Shown here in pieces: positions 33,921-45,084 of a stretch of 64,000 nucleotides of DNA. This DNA comes from an uncultured Prochlorococcus sp. Lineage in GTDB: Bacteria > Cyanobacteriota > Cyanobacteriia > PCC-6307 > Cyanobiaceae. Location: contig CACFBG010000005.1 of the NCBI GenBank assembly GCA_902564535.1, positions 24,856 to 88,855 on the forward strand, read 5' to 3'. The notes beneath the pieces are model-generated. The model saw only the letters and a list, made by a program, of their open reading frames with translations, did no database searches and was not told the origin of the DNA. The position numbers were made by a program, and so were the translations under genes. Each line of letters opens with the position of its first letter. The stretch's first letter is position 1.

Positions 33921-35066
33921 TTGGCCAGATTTCTAATCCCAGTTGAAACAAGAGCTGGTGAAACCCGTGTAGCAGCAACGCCTGAAACGGTGAGAAAATT
34001 TCGAGCCTTAGGATGTTCAATAACAATAGAATCAGAGGCTGGAATTAGGTCAGGATTTTCGGATAAAGCTTTTATCGATAGTGGAGCAAATTTAATCCCT
34101 CAAGGAGATCTAGAATCATGGAAAAATAGTGATTGCATTCTTTGTGTTCAAGAGCCTAATAAAAATTCACTTTCAAAACTAAAGGAAGGTGCTACTGCAA
34201 TTGGCCTGCTTTCTCCTTATGGAAATCAATCTCTAGCGTCAGTGCTTGTATCACAAAAAATTTCTGCAATTTCCCTTGAATTATTACCTAGAATTAGTAG
34301 AGCCCAATCATCGGATGCTTTATCATCTCAGGCCAATATTGCAGGATATAAATCCGTTCTAATTGCAGCGGAATCTCTTGATCGGTATTTTCCAATGCTA
34401 ATGACTGCTGCAGGAACAGTGCAACCAGCAAAAGTCGTAATCCTTGGTGCAGGTGTTGCAGGATTACAAGCTATCGCTACAGCAAGAAGACTTGGAGCAG
34501 TCGTTTATGTTAGTGATATTCGTCCCGCAGTAAAAGAACAAGTCGAATCTTTAGGAGGAAAGTTTATTGACCTACCACAGATAGAAGAAAAACCAGAAGA
34601 ATCAGGAGGTTATGCCAAACAAGCATCTGAAGAATTCTTGTCAGCACAAAGAAAACAACTTTCTAATATTTTGTCAGAAGCTGACGTTGCCATTTGCACA
34701 GCTCAGGTCCCAGGGAAAAAAGCTCCGAGACTAATTAGTGAGGAGATGCTTGATCGAATGAGACCTGGATCAGTGGTGATCGATCTTGCAGTAGATCAAG
34801 GTGGCAATTGTGCTGATACCAAATCTGGAGAAACAATTTTAAGGAAAGGTGTCAAACTTATTGGAACTCCTAATCTTGCATGTTCAGTTCCAAATCACGC
34901 TAGTTCACTTTATTCGAGGAATCTATTATCTCTTATTGAGCCTTTTATAAAAGACGGTGAATTTAAAATTGATCTTGAAGATGAACTTATTGATAGTTCT
35001 CTTATTAGTCTTGAAGGAGAAATCCGTTGTCCAAAACTAATGAATTATGGAGGTATTAAACCATGA
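33921..35066 (+). CDS. pntAA: NAD(P) transhydrogenase alpha subunit part 1 (TTG start)
   Basis: 381 aa; PVETRAGETRVAATPETV, VVILGAGVAGLQAIATARRLGAVV. Confidence 0.95.
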   Translation: MARFLIPVETRAGETRVAATPETVRKFRALGCSITIESEAGIRSGFSDKAFIDSGANLIPQGDLESWKNSDCILCVQEPNKNSLSKLKEGATAIGLLSPYGNQSLASVLVSQKISAISLELLPRISRAQSSDALSSQANIAGYKSVLIAAESLDRYFPMLMTAAGTVQPAKVVILGAGVAGLQAIATARRLGAVVYVSDIRPAVKEQVESLGGKFIDLPQIEEKPEESGGYAKQASEEFLSAQRKQLSNILSEADVAICTAQVPGKKAPRLISEEMLDRMRPGSVVIDLAVDQGGNCADTKSGETILRKGVKLIGTPNLACSVPNHASSLYSRNLLSLIEPFIKDGEFKIDLEDELIDSSLISLEGEIRCPKLMNYGGIKP

Positions 35067-35362
35067 CATTTTTAAATGAAGCCTTATGGGTACTTCTTCT
35101 AGGTAGTCTTCTTGGTTTAGAACTAATTGGGAAAGTTCCACCAACTTTACATACTCCCTTAATGAGTGGAGCGAATGCAATTTCAGGAATCACAATGCTT
35201 GCAGCTTTAACATTAATTATAAAAGTTCCTGATAATCCTCCATTGTTATTAATAGGTTCAATATCTCTAGGCTTTGCTTTATTTAATGTTGTAGGAGGGT
35301 TTCTAGTTACAGATAGGATGTTGGCAATGTTCAGTCGTAAATCAAAAGGTAATCGCAAATGA
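35063..35362 (+). CDS. pntAB: NAD(P) transhydrogenase alpha subunit part 2
   Basis: 99 aa TM protein; GKVPPTLHTPLMSGANAISGI, GGFLVTDRML.MF. Confidence 0.95.
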   Translation: MTFLNEALWVLLLGSLLGLELIGKVPPTLHTPLMSGANAISGITMLAALTLIIKVPDNPPLLLIGSISLGFALFNVVGGFLVTDRMLAMFSRKSKGNRK

Positions 35363-36792
35363 ATACCCCTGAATTACTAAAATTTGCCATAGATTTAATA
35401 GCAGTTCTATTACTTGCTTTAGGCATAAAAGGTTTATCAAAAGTTCGTTCTGCTAGGGCAGCTAATCGTATAGCAGCATTGGCTATGGCATTAGCTGCTA
35501 TAGGTGTATTAATTAATTCTGTTGGCAATACAGGAATCACTATTAATTCATGGTCTTGGATAATTATTGGTAGTTTAATAGGTGGAGTTTTAGGCGTTTT
35601 AACAGCACAAAGAGTTCCTATGACAGCAATGCCAGAAACCGTTGCATTGTTCAATGGCTGTGGTGGTATGTCATCTTTGTTAGTGGCTTTAGGTGTAGCC
35701 TTTTACCCATTAGAAACGATTCCTAATAACTCAGTAGATAATTTAATAGAAACTCTTTCGATAATTATTTCTATCTTTGTTGGAGCAATCACATTTAGTG
35801 GATCAATTATTGCAATGGCTAAATTGCAAGGTTGGCTATCTACTCCTAATTGGACTCAAAGTAAAGTAAGACATGCCGTGAATATTACATTTGCCATCAT
35901 TTGTTTAATCGCATCGATACAATCATTTCAAGGAATTAATAACGTTATATTTTTACTACTTATAGCCTCATTGTTACTTGGTATTGGAGTGACTTTGTCA
36001 ATTGGTGGGGCAGATATGCCTGTTGTCATTTCATTGCTAAATAGTTATTCAGGGATTGCAGCAGCTTCTGCGGGCTTCGTCGTTGGGAGTCAATTATTAA
36101 TAGTTGCAGGGGCAATGGTAGGGGCTGCTGGATTAATTCTGACGCAAGTAATGTGCAAAGGCATGAACAGATCTCTTTTATCAGTTCTTTTTGGAGGATC
36201 TTTAAGTAAAAATTCGAATAATAAATCTAAAGATGGTGAATATAAAAATATAACTAGCTGTAGCTCTGAGGAATGTGCATTAACTCTTGAAGCAGCTGAA
36301 AGAGTGGTAATTGTGCCTGGCTATGGCCTGGCAGTTGCTCAAGCTCAACATACGCTTAGAGAAGTAACGAGACTATTAGAAGCTGAGGGCATTGAAGTTA
36401 GCTACGCAATTCACCCTGTTGCAGGAAGAATGCCAGGACATATGAATGTTCTTTTAGCTGAAGCAGACGTTCCTTATGAGCAGCTTAAAGAAATGGATGT
36501 TATTAACCCTGAGTTTCCAGCTACTGATGTGGTCCTAGTTTTAGGGGCAAATGATGTAGTCAATCCTCAAGCAAAAAATGATCCAGACTCACCACTTTAT
36601 GGAATGCCAGTCTTAGATGTAAACGAAGCAAAAACTATTTTTGTAGTAAAAAGAGGAATGAGTGCTGGATACTCTGGGATCAAGAATGACCTATTTGAAA
36701 TGCAAAATACTTCAATGTTATTTGGGGATGCCAAAAAAGTCCTAGCAGATTTAATGGTTGAGCTAAAGGAACTTGGAATTGGGAAAAAATAA
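35359..36792 (+). CDS. pntB: NAD(P) transhydrogenase beta subunit
   Basis: 477 aa; IPGYGLAVAQAQH-type domain III, HPVAGRMPGHMNVLLAEA. Confidence 0.96.
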   Translation: MNTPELLKFAIDLIAVLLLALGIKGLSKVRSARAANRIAALAMALAAIGVLINSVGNTGITINSWSWIIIGSLIGGVLGVLTAQRVPMTAMPETVALFNGCGGMSSLLVALGVAFYPLETIPNNSVDNLIETLSIIISIFVGAITFSGSIIAMAKLQGWLSTPNWTQSKVRHAVNITFAIICLIASIQSFQGINNVIFLLLIASLLLGIGVTLSIGGADMPVVISLLNSYSGIAAASAGFVVGSQLLIVAGAMVGAAGLILTQVMCKGMNRSLLSVLFGGSLSKNSNNKSKDGEYKNITSCSSEECALTLEAAERVVIVPGYGLAVAQAQHTLREVTRLLEAEGIEVSYAIHPVAGRMPGHMNVLLAEADVPYEQLKEMDVINPEFPATDVVLVLGANDVVNPQAKNDPDSPLYGMPVLDVNEAKTIFVVKRGMSAGYSGIKNDLFEMQNTSMLFGDAKKVLADLMVELKELGIGKK

Positions 36793-37864
36793 TTACGTAA
36801 CTCCTATCAATTCACTTAATAAATTAGGAGTAAGTAGTTTTGAAGAACGTCTTCCTTGGTTAGGTGGAGATCTACAAACTTTAAGAGACACTTTTATCAT
36901 AGATAATTTACCATTAGATGAAGGAGAAAATATAAAAATACCTATTTCTAGCTTCCCATTCCACAAAGATAATTCAGCAAAATTATTAGCTATTTTGGAT
37001 TACCCCCAAACGACTAATAATATTAAAGGAGTTGTTCTAATGATCCATGGCCTTGGAGGCTCAAGCAAAAGAACAGGCTTAAGAAGAATGGCATTTTGTT
37101 TGCAAAAGTCAGGTTTTGCAATATTAAGAATTAATTTACGTGGTGCTGGCGAAGGAAGGTCCTTAGCAGGAGGAACATATAGCGCAAAATGCACAATTGA
37201 CTTATTTCCTGCTATCAAAAAGGCTAGAGAGATATGTAAGAGTATTTTGGATTATCAAAAAACAAATGAAAAAATTAAAGTTCCACTATTTGGAGTTGGT
37301 ATTTCTTTAGGGGGAACTATATTATTAAATGCTTGTCTAGAAAGGAAAGAAAATCTTTTTGATGGATTAGCTTGTACAAGTAGTCCTCTTGATTTAAATG
37401 AATGTAGTTTATCTATAGAAAGAAATAGGAACAAAATATATCAAAAATGGCTTTTAAAAAGGCTATTAAAACAAACGATTAATGACCCTTTTATAACTGA
37501 AGCAAATGATTTTGATCTAATTAAATCAAAATTAGAAAGAAAAGAGATAAATACAATCCGTGATTTTGATCAGATAATTACTGCCCCAAGATGGAGTTAC
37601 AAAGATGTCGAAGATTATTATCATGACGCGTCCCCAATAAATAATCTTTTAAAAAAAGATATAAACTTACCACCTACTCTTCTACTGCAGGCATTAGATG
37701 ACCCTTGGGTCCCATCAATATCAACAGAAAAATTACTTAAGGAAGACAAAGGAGGCAGTCTCAAAATCATTATCACCAAAAAAGGAGGTCATAATGGTTT
37801 TCATGGTAGAAAAGGCTGCTGGGGAGATTTTTTAGTTAGAAATTGGTTATTAAGTTTGTGCTGA
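36773..37864 (+). CDS. Alpha/beta-fold hydrolase, YheT-like
   Basis: 363 aa; MIHGLGGSSKRTGLRRM, NLRGAGEGRSLAGGTY, FGVGISLGGTILLN. Confidence 0.88.
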   Translation: MELGKNNYVTPINSLNKLGVSSFEERLPWLGGDLQTLRDTFIIDNLPLDEGENIKIPISSFPFHKDNSAKLLAILDYPQTTNNIKGVVLMIHGLGGSSKRTGLRRMAFCLQKSGFAILRINLRGAGEGRSLAGGTYSAKCTIDLFPAIKKAREICKSILDYQKTNEKIKVPLFGVGISLGGTILLNACLERKENLFDGLACTSSPLDLNECSLSIERNRNKIYQKWLLKRLLKQTINDPFITEANDFDLIKSKLERKEINTIRDFDQIITAPRWSYKDVEDYYHDASPINNLLKKDINLPPTLLLQALDDPWVPSISTEKLLKEDKGGSLKIIITKKGGHNGFHGRKGCWGDFLVRNWLLSLC

Positions 37865-37898
37865 AAAACCTTAAAAATAGATTTTAATTATATATTTT

Positions 37899-39110
37899 TT
37901 AAATAACAGTTCTTACAAACTCTCTTGCCCAAGAATCAACCAATAAAATATCATCTAGCTTAGGTTCTGAATTTATATCTGACTTATGTGCTTCACAAGT
38001 TTTTTCTATTAACTTTGGGATTTCAAGGAAATGTATTCTCTCTTTAAGAAATTGTTCTACAACTTCTTCATTTGCAGCATTTAAAACAGCTGGCATAGTT
38101 CCCCCTAATCTGCCTGCAGAATAGGCAAGCTCCATACATGGATACTTTGAAGAATCTGGTTTATAGAAAGTTAATTTACCTACTTCAGATAAATTTAATT
38201 TTCTCCAATTTGTTTTAATTCTTTCTGGCCAACTCATACAATAAAGAATTGGTAATTTCATATCAGGCCATCCCATTTGTGCTAATACAGATGAGTCTGA
38301 TAGTTCTATCATAGAATGAATTATACTTTGAGGATGTATAACAATTTCTATATGGTCATAATCAATACCAAAAAGATAATGAGCTTCTATAACTTCTAAT
38401 CCTTTATTCATCAAAGTTGCGGAATCAACTGTAATTTTTTTTCCCATATTCCAATTTGGATGACTGGTTGCTTTTTCAACAGTCACATTTTTCATTTCTG
38501 ATAAAGACCAATCTCTGAAAGCACCACCTGAGGCAGTTAATTGAATAGCTTTTAATCCAGGAGTTGCAACACCTGTTGAAAGAGTTGCATTTTTAGCTAG
38601 AGGTGTACCTTGAAGACATTGAAAAATTGCAGAGTGCTCAGAATCAGCTGGCAATAAACGACTTCCACTTGCTTTCAGTTCAGGCAGAACAACGGGTCCT
38701 GCCGCAATTAAAGTTTCCTTATTTGCCAAAGCAATATCTTTTCCTGCCCGAATCGCCGAAAGCGTTGGCATTAATCCTGCACAGCCAACTATTCCAGTCA
38801 CAACTAAATCCGTATGCTTCCATGAAGCGGCTTCATTAAGGCCATCAAGTCCTGAGAGCAAAATCGGCTCACTTTTAGGTCTTTGATCTTTCGACAAACG
38901 ATTCAAACGATCTTTCAAATCAGGCAATAATGAGTCATCTGCAACTGCAACCAAATCAGGAGAGTATTTTTGGATTTGCTTAATTAGCAAATCAAGATTC
39001 CTTCCAGCAGTAAGTGCTGCGACATTAAAGAGATCAGGAAAATCATCGACTATTTCAAGTGTCTGTGTTCCTATTGAACCTGTTGATCCCAATACGCTGA
39101 TTGATTTCAC
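37899..39110 (-). CDS. dxr: 1-deoxy-D-xylulose 5-phosphate reductoisomerase
   Basis: 403 aa; [41 protein letters not shown]. Confidence 0.97.
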   Translation of the reverse strand: MKSISVLGSTGSIGTQTLEIVDDFPDLFNVAALTAGRNLDLLIKQIQKYSPDLVAVADDSLLPDLKDRLNRLSKDQRPKSEPILLSGLDGLNEAASWKHTDLVVTGIVGCAGLMPTLSAIRAGKDIALANKETLIAAGPVVLPELKASGSRLLPADSEHSAIFQCLQGTPLAKNATLSTGVATPGLKAIQLTASGGAFRDWSLSEMKNVTVEKATSHPNWNMGKKITVDSATLMNKGLEVIEAHYLFGIDYDHIEIVIHPQSIIHSMIELSDSSVLAQMGWPDMKLPILYCMSWPERIKTNWRKLNLSEVGKLTFYKPDSSKYPCMELAYSAGRLGGTMPAVLNAANEEVVEQFLKERIHFLEIPKLIEKTCEAHKSDINSEPKLDDILLVDSWAREFVRTVI

Positions 39111-39144
39111 ATTCTTTAGGCAATTAATACAAGTCTCCCATTAA

Positions 39145-40530
39145 TTGTTATTCGTTCTAACCTCCAAGAAGAAATACTTAGTTAATCTAGATCTAAGAGG
39201 CAAAAAGATGGCTGCAAGGGAACAATGGCGCTCAGGTCTTGGCTTTGTCTTAGCCGCGTCAGGAAGTGCTGTAGGTCTGGGGAATCTTTGGGGTTTTGCT
39301 TATAGAGCATCACAAGGGGGAGGCCTCGCTTTTTTATTTTTATATGTAGTAATTGTTCTTGCTGTTTGTCTTCCTATTTTGGTTGCAGAAATGGTTCTTG
39401 GTCGCAGTACAGGTAAAAGTCCGCTAATTGCTCCAATTGCAGCTGCCGGTAAGAGATGGCAACCTATGGGTTGGTTGTTTGTAATTGCAGCTATAGGAAT
39501 TCTTGCCTTCTATGCAGTATTAATGGGCTGGACAGGGCATACTCTTTTTCACTCCATTTTCGTAGGGTTACCTAAAGATTTGGAAGAAGCAAGCAGTTTC
39601 TTTGGTCAAGTTAGTAGTGGAAATAGCGTGTTATTAGGACAATTAAGTAGTCTTGTCCTTACTGCGACAGTTGTATCAGCGGGTATTAGAGGTGGCATAG
39701 AACGACTTACAAAATTTTGTGTTCCGCTACTATTTTTATTACTTATAATTCTTGCTTTTTGGGCATCATCTTTATCTGGAGCCTGGGAAGGATATAGAAC
39801 TTTTTTACTTCGATGGGATCCTAATGAATTATTGAATCCAACGACCATTAGAAATGCATTTACTCAAGCATTCTTTTCTATTGGTACAGGAATAGGATGT
39901 ATATTAGCTTATTCAGCTTACTTAGATAAAAAGAATAAGTTGCCTAAAGAAGCATTCGCAGTTATTAGTATTGATACAACTGTTGGCCTTCTTGCAGGGA
40001 TGGTAACTTTCCCAATAGTAATGAGTTTTGGCCTTAAAGATGTAATCACAAGCTCTACTGTAGGGACCCTATTTATTTCTCTACCTGCAGGTCTAGCAAC
40101 ATTAGAAGGTACGGGAAGAATTGTTGCAATTATATTTTTTGCACTGGCTTACATTGCAGCAATTACTTCATCAATATCACTATTAGAAGTTCCAGTCTCT
40201 TCCTTAATTGATCGTCTTGGGTGGAAAAGAAATACTGCAGTTTGGTATTCAACAGGATTTATTTTCATAGCTGGAATACCCGCAGCTATGGATATTAACT
40301 TCTTAGGAACAATGGACGCAATCTTCGGAGGAATATTATTAATATTTGGAGGATTACTTTTATCAATATTACTTGGCTGGATTGTACCTAGATCTTTTGA
40401 TGAGGAGCTTTTACAATCACAAAGTTCAAAAACTACAAGAGGTTTCTTGAAATTTATGCTCAAATGGATTACTCCTCCTGTAATTAGTTTTGGACTTATA
40501 ATAAGCATTATTGATCTAATAAAAGGCTAA
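39145..40530 (+). CDS. SNF-family sodium-dependent transporter (start likely 39208, MAAREQWRSG)
   Basis: EQWRSGLGFVLAASGSAVGLGNLWGFAYRASQGGG. Confidence 0.93.
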   Translation: MLFVLTSKKKYLVNLDLRGKKMAAREQWRSGLGFVLAASGSAVGLGNLWGFAYRASQGGGLAFLFLYVVIVLAVCLPILVAEMVLGRSTGKSPLIAPIAAAGKRWQPMGWLFVIAAIGILAFYAVLMGWTGHTLFHSIFVGLPKDLEEASSFFGQVSSGNSVLLGQLSSLVLTATVVSAGIRGGIERLTKFCVPLLFLLLIILAFWASSLSGAWEGYRTFLLRWDPNELLNPTTIRNAFTQAFFSIGTGIGCILAYSAYLDKKNKLPKEAFAVISIDTTVGLLAGMVTFPIVMSFGLKDVITSSTVGTLFISLPAGLATLEGTGRIVAIIFFALAYIAAITSSISLLEVPVSSLIDRLGWKRNTAVWYSTGFIFIAGIPAAMDINFLGTMDAIFGGILLIFGGLLLSILLGWIVPRSFDEELLQSQSSKTTRGFLKFMLKWITPPVISFGLIISIIDLIKG

Positions 40531-40548
40531 TTATTTAAATAAAAAAAA

Positions 40549-42039
40549 TTAATCTTCAATCCATTCGGTAATACCTCCTGTCTTGTCAATTAATTGTATT
40601 CCCATTTCTTTAAGTTCATCTCTAATTTTATCTGCCTTAGAAAAATCCTTACTTAATTTAGCTTGATACCTTTCATTAATAAGCAACTCTATTTGTTCTA
40701 TTCTAACTTCTTTTTCCTTTAATGAGATATTATTATCTTTCTCTTCAATTTTTAATCCGAGCACTCCGGCCAATTCAACAAGACAGGTCCATCTAGAATA
40801 AAGAAAAGTAATCTCTTTTTCAGTAAAACTTATATCTCCTCTTTCTAATCGATTGACAACAGACTTAAGAGGTCGAGCAATTGAAAAAATAACTGCCAAA
40901 GCTGCGGATGTATTTAAATCATCATCCATTGCATCAGTAAATTTAACTTTTAATTCTTTACAAACTGCATTTTCTTCTTCTCTAGAAACAAAGGTTTGAT
41001 TTAATTTAACAGTCTGTATCCCTTCAAAAAACTGAGGAAACTTATATCCTAAACCAAGAGCTGTGTTTAAACCTTTCCAACCTACAGAAGCCGACTTTAA
41101 TGCATCCTTAGTAAAATCTAGAGGTTTACGATAATGAGCCTGTAAGACGAAAAGTCTTAGTGTCATAGGAGATATACCTTGATCAATTAACGCTCGAATT
41201 GTAATGAAATTACCTAAAGACTTACTCATTTTCTCCCCCTGAATATTGACCATTCCATTGTGAAGCCAATAACGAGCAAGTTCTTTACCTGTTATACATT
41301 CAGATTGAGCAATTTCATTCTCATGATGCGGGAAAACTAAGTCAGCTCCTCCTAGATGAATATCAATAGTCTCTCCTAACTCTTTTTTCACCATGGCAGA
41401 GCATTCAATATGCCATCCAGGCCTTCCAAAGCCCCAAGGTGAAGAGAAGGAGGGTTCTCCCTCTTTTGCTTTTTTCCAAAGAGCAAAATCAAATGGATGC
41501 TGCTTCTTTTCTTCTTCTATTGGATCAATCCTACCTTCTATATTAACTTTCTGATCAAGTATTTCTCTTCCACTCAGCTTTCCATAATCAGATTTTTTAA
41601 GAACTGAAAAATAGACGTCTCCATTAATAGAATAAGCAATTCCTTTCTTTTCTAATTTTTGAATAAATAAGATTATTTCGTCAAGACATTGCGTTGCTCT
41701 AGGCATTCGATCTGGTCTAATTATTCCTAAACAATCCATATCTTTAAAGAATTCATTAATATTTTTCTCACTAATTTGCTCCATTGAACAATTAGCATGT
41801 AATGCACGATTAATAATTTTATCATCAATATCAGTAAAATTTTGAACAAAATCAACTTCATAACCTTTCCACATTAAATATCGTCGAAGTATATCCCAAG
41901 AGATATAACTTCTAGCATGACCTAAATGACATAGATCATATACAGTTACTCCACAGCAATAAATGCTTACCTTCCCAGGTAAAATAGTTCTAAAAACTTC
42001 CTTTTTACGAGTAATTGTGTTAGTTAAATGGAGAGTCAC
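40549..42039 (-). CDS. cysS: Cysteinyl-tRNA synthetase
   Basis: 496 aa; [29 protein letters not shown]. Confidence 0.97.
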   Translation of the reverse strand: MTLHLTNTITRKKEVFRTILPGKVSIYCCGVTVYDLCHLGHARSYISWDILRRYLMWKGYEVDFVQNFTDIDDKIINRALHANCSMEQISEKNINEFFKDMDCLGIIRPDRMPRATQCLDEIILFIQKLEKKGIAYSINGDVYFSVLKKSDYGKLSGREILDQKVNIEGRIDPIEEEKKQHPFDFALWKKAKEGEPSFSSPWGFGRPGWHIECSAMVKKELGETIDIHLGGADLVFPHHENEIAQSECITGKELARYWLHNGMVNIQGEKMSKSLGNFITIRALIDQGISPMTLRLFVLQAHYRKPLDFTKDALKSASVGWKGLNTALGLGYKFPQFFEGIQTVKLNQTFVSREEENAVCKELKVKFTDAMDDDLNTSAALAVIFSIARPLKSVVNRLERGDISFTEKEITFLYSRWTCLVELAGVLGLKIEEKDNNISLKEKEVRIEQIELLINERYQAKLSKDFSKADKIRDELKEMGIQLIDKTGGITEWIED

Positions 42040-42087
42040 GTTAATAAAGCAATATTAAAAGAAAGGAAAAATGATTTCAATATTATT

Positions 42088-45063
42088 TTATTTTGCCTCC
42101 ATCCAATTTGAACCCAGTCCAGTCTCGACAACAAGTGGAACATCCAACTTAATTGCATTTTCCATCGTATCTATAACAATTTTAGTTACTTGATTAGATA
42201 CTTCTGGGTTCACTTCTAGTACTAATTCATCATGAACTTGTAGAAGTATATTCGCTCCTAACTGAAGTTTCTTTAATTTTTTGTGTAAATCAACCATTGC
42301 CAATTTAATAATGTCAGCACTTGAACCCTGAATTGGAGCATTAGCAGCAGCTCGAAGTTTCTGTGCATCCATTCCTGCGCGACGAGCTATCTCAAGATCT
42401 ATATCATATGGATCTTTTCCCAATAATCGACCTAATCCATTTGGATCAAAAGAAAAATTTCTCCTTCGTCCAAGCAAGGTTTTTACGTAACCTTGACTTA
42501 AAGCAAGTCTTTCTTGGAGCTCTAGATAAGAAAAAACCTTTGCATAACGTTCCTTATAACGTTTCAAAAAATCCTTAGCTTCAGCTTGTGATACACCTGT
42601 TGAACGCGCAAAACGTTGAGCACCCATTCCATAAATAACACCAAAGTTAATAACTTTTCCCAATCGACGTTCATCATCATTAATAAAATCTTTTTCAAGC
42701 AAAATCTTTGCTGTTAAAGCATGAACATCTTCACCTTTGCGATAAGCTTCGCAAAGAACCTCTTCCCCAGATAAATGAGCAAGAATTCTAAGTTCAATTT
42801 GAGAATAATCTGCACTTAGCAATTGCCAGCTTTCTTTAGGAAGAAAAGCTTTGCGAATACGTCGGCTAAATTCAGTGCGAATAGGGATATTTTGTAGATT
42901 AGGGTTACTACTGCTTAATCGTCCTGTTGCCGTAACTGCTTGATTAAAATCAGTATGAACTCTACCTGTTTCTTTCTCAACTAACTCAGGTAAAGAATCA
43001 ACATAAGTACTCAGTAACTTACTTAGTATCCTATGTTCAATTACAATAGGTATTATAGGATGATCATTCTCTAATTTATCTAAAACATTAGCATCTGTAC
43101 TCCATCCTGTTTTTGTCTTTCGTGATTTCTTTCTATCTAATCCAAGTTCATCAAAAATAATTTCACCTAGTTGCTTAGGCGAAGCAATATTAAATTCTCT
43201 TCCAGCTAATGCATATGATTTTTTTTCAATATCCTTCAATTTATTTAAAATCTCGAGTGATAAGTCCTTTAAATATTTGATATCTATCTTAATACCTGTT
43301 ATTTCCATATCTGCCAGGACAGGCTCAAGAGGTTGCTCGATTTTCTCAAGAACATTAACCAGTTCAGTTCCTAGTTCTTCAAGATCTTTTCTTAGTTTTA
43401 TAGATAGTCCTCTGGTTAAATAAACATCCATGCCACAATATAGTGCGGCTTTATCTATTGCCAAATCAGCAAATGTCTCTCCTTTAGCAACTAGATCATT
43501 AAATGAAACTGTTTTAAAGCCATATTCTCTTTCAGCCATAAAATCTAAAGAATGCTTTGAATTTGAATCTCTCACATAATCCGCTAAAAGAGTATCTAGG
43601 TAAACTCCTTTTAGATCTATTCCATGCCTTAGGAAAATTAATCGATCATATTTAGCATTTTGAAGAACTTTAGGATGTTTTGCACTCGTAAGCCAAGGTG
43701 AAAGTAGGTTTAACGTATCTTCTAATGATATTTGATTCTTTATATGACTCAAATTCAAAACATCTGGGGTATGTCCTAAAGGGATGTAAGCTAATTGATT
43801 AAATGCTTCTCCCCAGCAAAACCCTATTCCAACCAATTCCGCCTTAAAAGGATTTAAATTTGTAGTTTCAGTATCTATAGCTATTGGATTTTCATTGTTT
43901 TGATTTGACATAAGTTCTTGTAAAAGTATCTTTAAATTATCTATATCTGCAATTATTTCTGGTTTTAAATCTGGCAATTTATTTTGAGAGCTTATTTCAG
44001 AATCTATTTTTCTTGGTACTATATTTATTTTTTCAATATTATCTATAACCGAACTTTTATTAATTTTTTCCTTATCTTTATTCTTAGCGAATCCTCCAGA
44101 TGAAAATACGGCTTGAAATTCTTTTACCTTACTGAGTAGACTATTCAATTCCAAGGTCTGAAGCCTGTCTGCTAATCCATCTATATCAACTTCACCCAAT
44201 AATAATCTGTGGTCCTTTTTAATAGGAACTTCTAAAGTTATTTCGGCTAAGAACCTTGATAAATATGCATTTTCTTTTCCATCCTTAAGTTTTAATTTAA
44301 GCGCACCTTTTATAACTTCGTCAGAAGCATCATTACCTTTTCTCTCAAGTTTTTCTAATGCAGTATAAACTCCATCAAGATTATCATTATATTTCAATAA
44401 ATTAATCGCTGTTTTAGGTCCAACTCCTTTCACTCCAGGGATATTATCTGAACTATCTCCAGTAAGAGCCTTAAAATCAACAACTTTTTCAGGAGAAACG
44501 CCCAGTTTTTTCATTACTCCTTCTTCATTAATAAATAATGGGCCTTTATTTCTCGCATATGGTCCCCCTCCCATATACATAACAGCTATATATTTTTGAT
44601 CATCAACCAACTGAAAAAGATCTCTATCTCCTGAAAGTATTAAAACTTTCCAACCTTCTTTAGATGCTTTATTTGCAAGTGTTCCTAAAACATCATCAGC
44701 TTCATAACCTGGAACTTTACAAATAGATATGCTCAATTGTTTTTCAAGAATTTGCTCTAACTGTGCTAGATCAGTAAAAAATATATCTGGAGCTACATCT
44801 CTATTAGCCTTATAATTTAAATCTGCTTTATGACGAAAAGTAGGTTCAGGCGTGTCAAAAGCAATGGTAATTCCTTCAGGACAAAGTATTTTACAGTTAT
44901 CTAAAAGAGACTTTAGGAATCCATAAGTAACACTTGTAGGTAGCCCATCTTGAGTAGACAGCCCTCCCTCTCCTCCTTTGGAAAAAGCATAGAAACTACG
45001 AAAAGCCAAGGAGTGACCATCTACAAGTAAAAGTAGTGGTCTTTTAATGTCATTAAAAATCAT
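42088..45063 (-). CDS. polA: DNA polymerase I
   Basis: 991 aa; 5' exonuclease, 3'-5' exonuclease (AIDTETTNLNP), DYSQIELRILAHLSGE, QVHDELVLEV. Confidence 0.97.
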   Translation of the reverse strand: MIFNDIKRPLLLLVDGHSLAFRSFYAFSKGGEGGLSTQDGLPTSVTYGFLKSLLDNCKILCPEGITIAFDTPEPTFRHKADLNYKANRDVAPDIFFTDLAQLEQILEKQLSISICKVPGYEADDVLGTLANKASKEGWKVLILSGDRDLFQLVDDQKYIAVMYMGGGPYARNKGPLFINEEGVMKKLGVSPEKVVDFKALTGDSSDNIPGVKGVGPKTAINLLKYNDNLDGVYTALEKLERKGNDASDEVIKGALKLKLKDGKENAYLSRFLAEITLEVPIKKDHRLLLGEVDIDGLADRLQTLELNSLLSKVKEFQAVFSSGGFAKNKDKEKINKSSVIDNIEKINIVPRKIDSEISSQNKLPDLKPEIIADIDNLKILLQELMSNQNNENPIAIDTETTNLNPFKAELVGIGFCWGEAFNQLAYIPLGHTPDVLNLSHIKNQISLEDTLNLLSPWLTSAKHPKVLQNAKYDRLIFLRHGIDLKGVYLDTLLADYVRDSNSKHSLDFMAEREYGFKTVSFNDLVAKGETFADLAIDKAALYCGMDVYLTRGLSIKLRKDLEELGTELVNVLEKIEQPLEPVLADMEITGIKIDIKYLKDLSLEILNKLKDIEKKSYALAGREFNIASPKQLGEIIFDELGLDRKKSRKTKTGWSTDANVLDKLENDHPIIPIVIEHRILSKLLSTYVDSLPELVEKETGRVHTDFNQAVTATGRLSSSNPNLQNIPIRTEFSRRIRKAFLPKESWQLLSADYSQIELRILAHLSGEEVLCEAYRKGEDVHALTAKILLEKDFINDDERRLGKVINFGVIYGMGAQRFARSTGVSQAEAKDFLKRYKERYAKVFSYLELQERLALSQGYVKTLLGRRRNFSFDPNGLGRLLGKDPYDIDLEIARRAGMDAQKLRAAANAPIQGSSADIIKLAMVDLHKKLKKLQLGANILLQVHDELVLEVNPEVSNQVTKIVIDTMENAIKLDVPLVVETGLGSNWMEAK

Positions 45064-45084
45064 ATTTCAATTAAAAAATATAAA

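Noticed and set aside
35331-35654. 107-aa minus-strand ORF antisense to pntB
   Set aside because: Shadow ORF over a conserved membrane protein gene.
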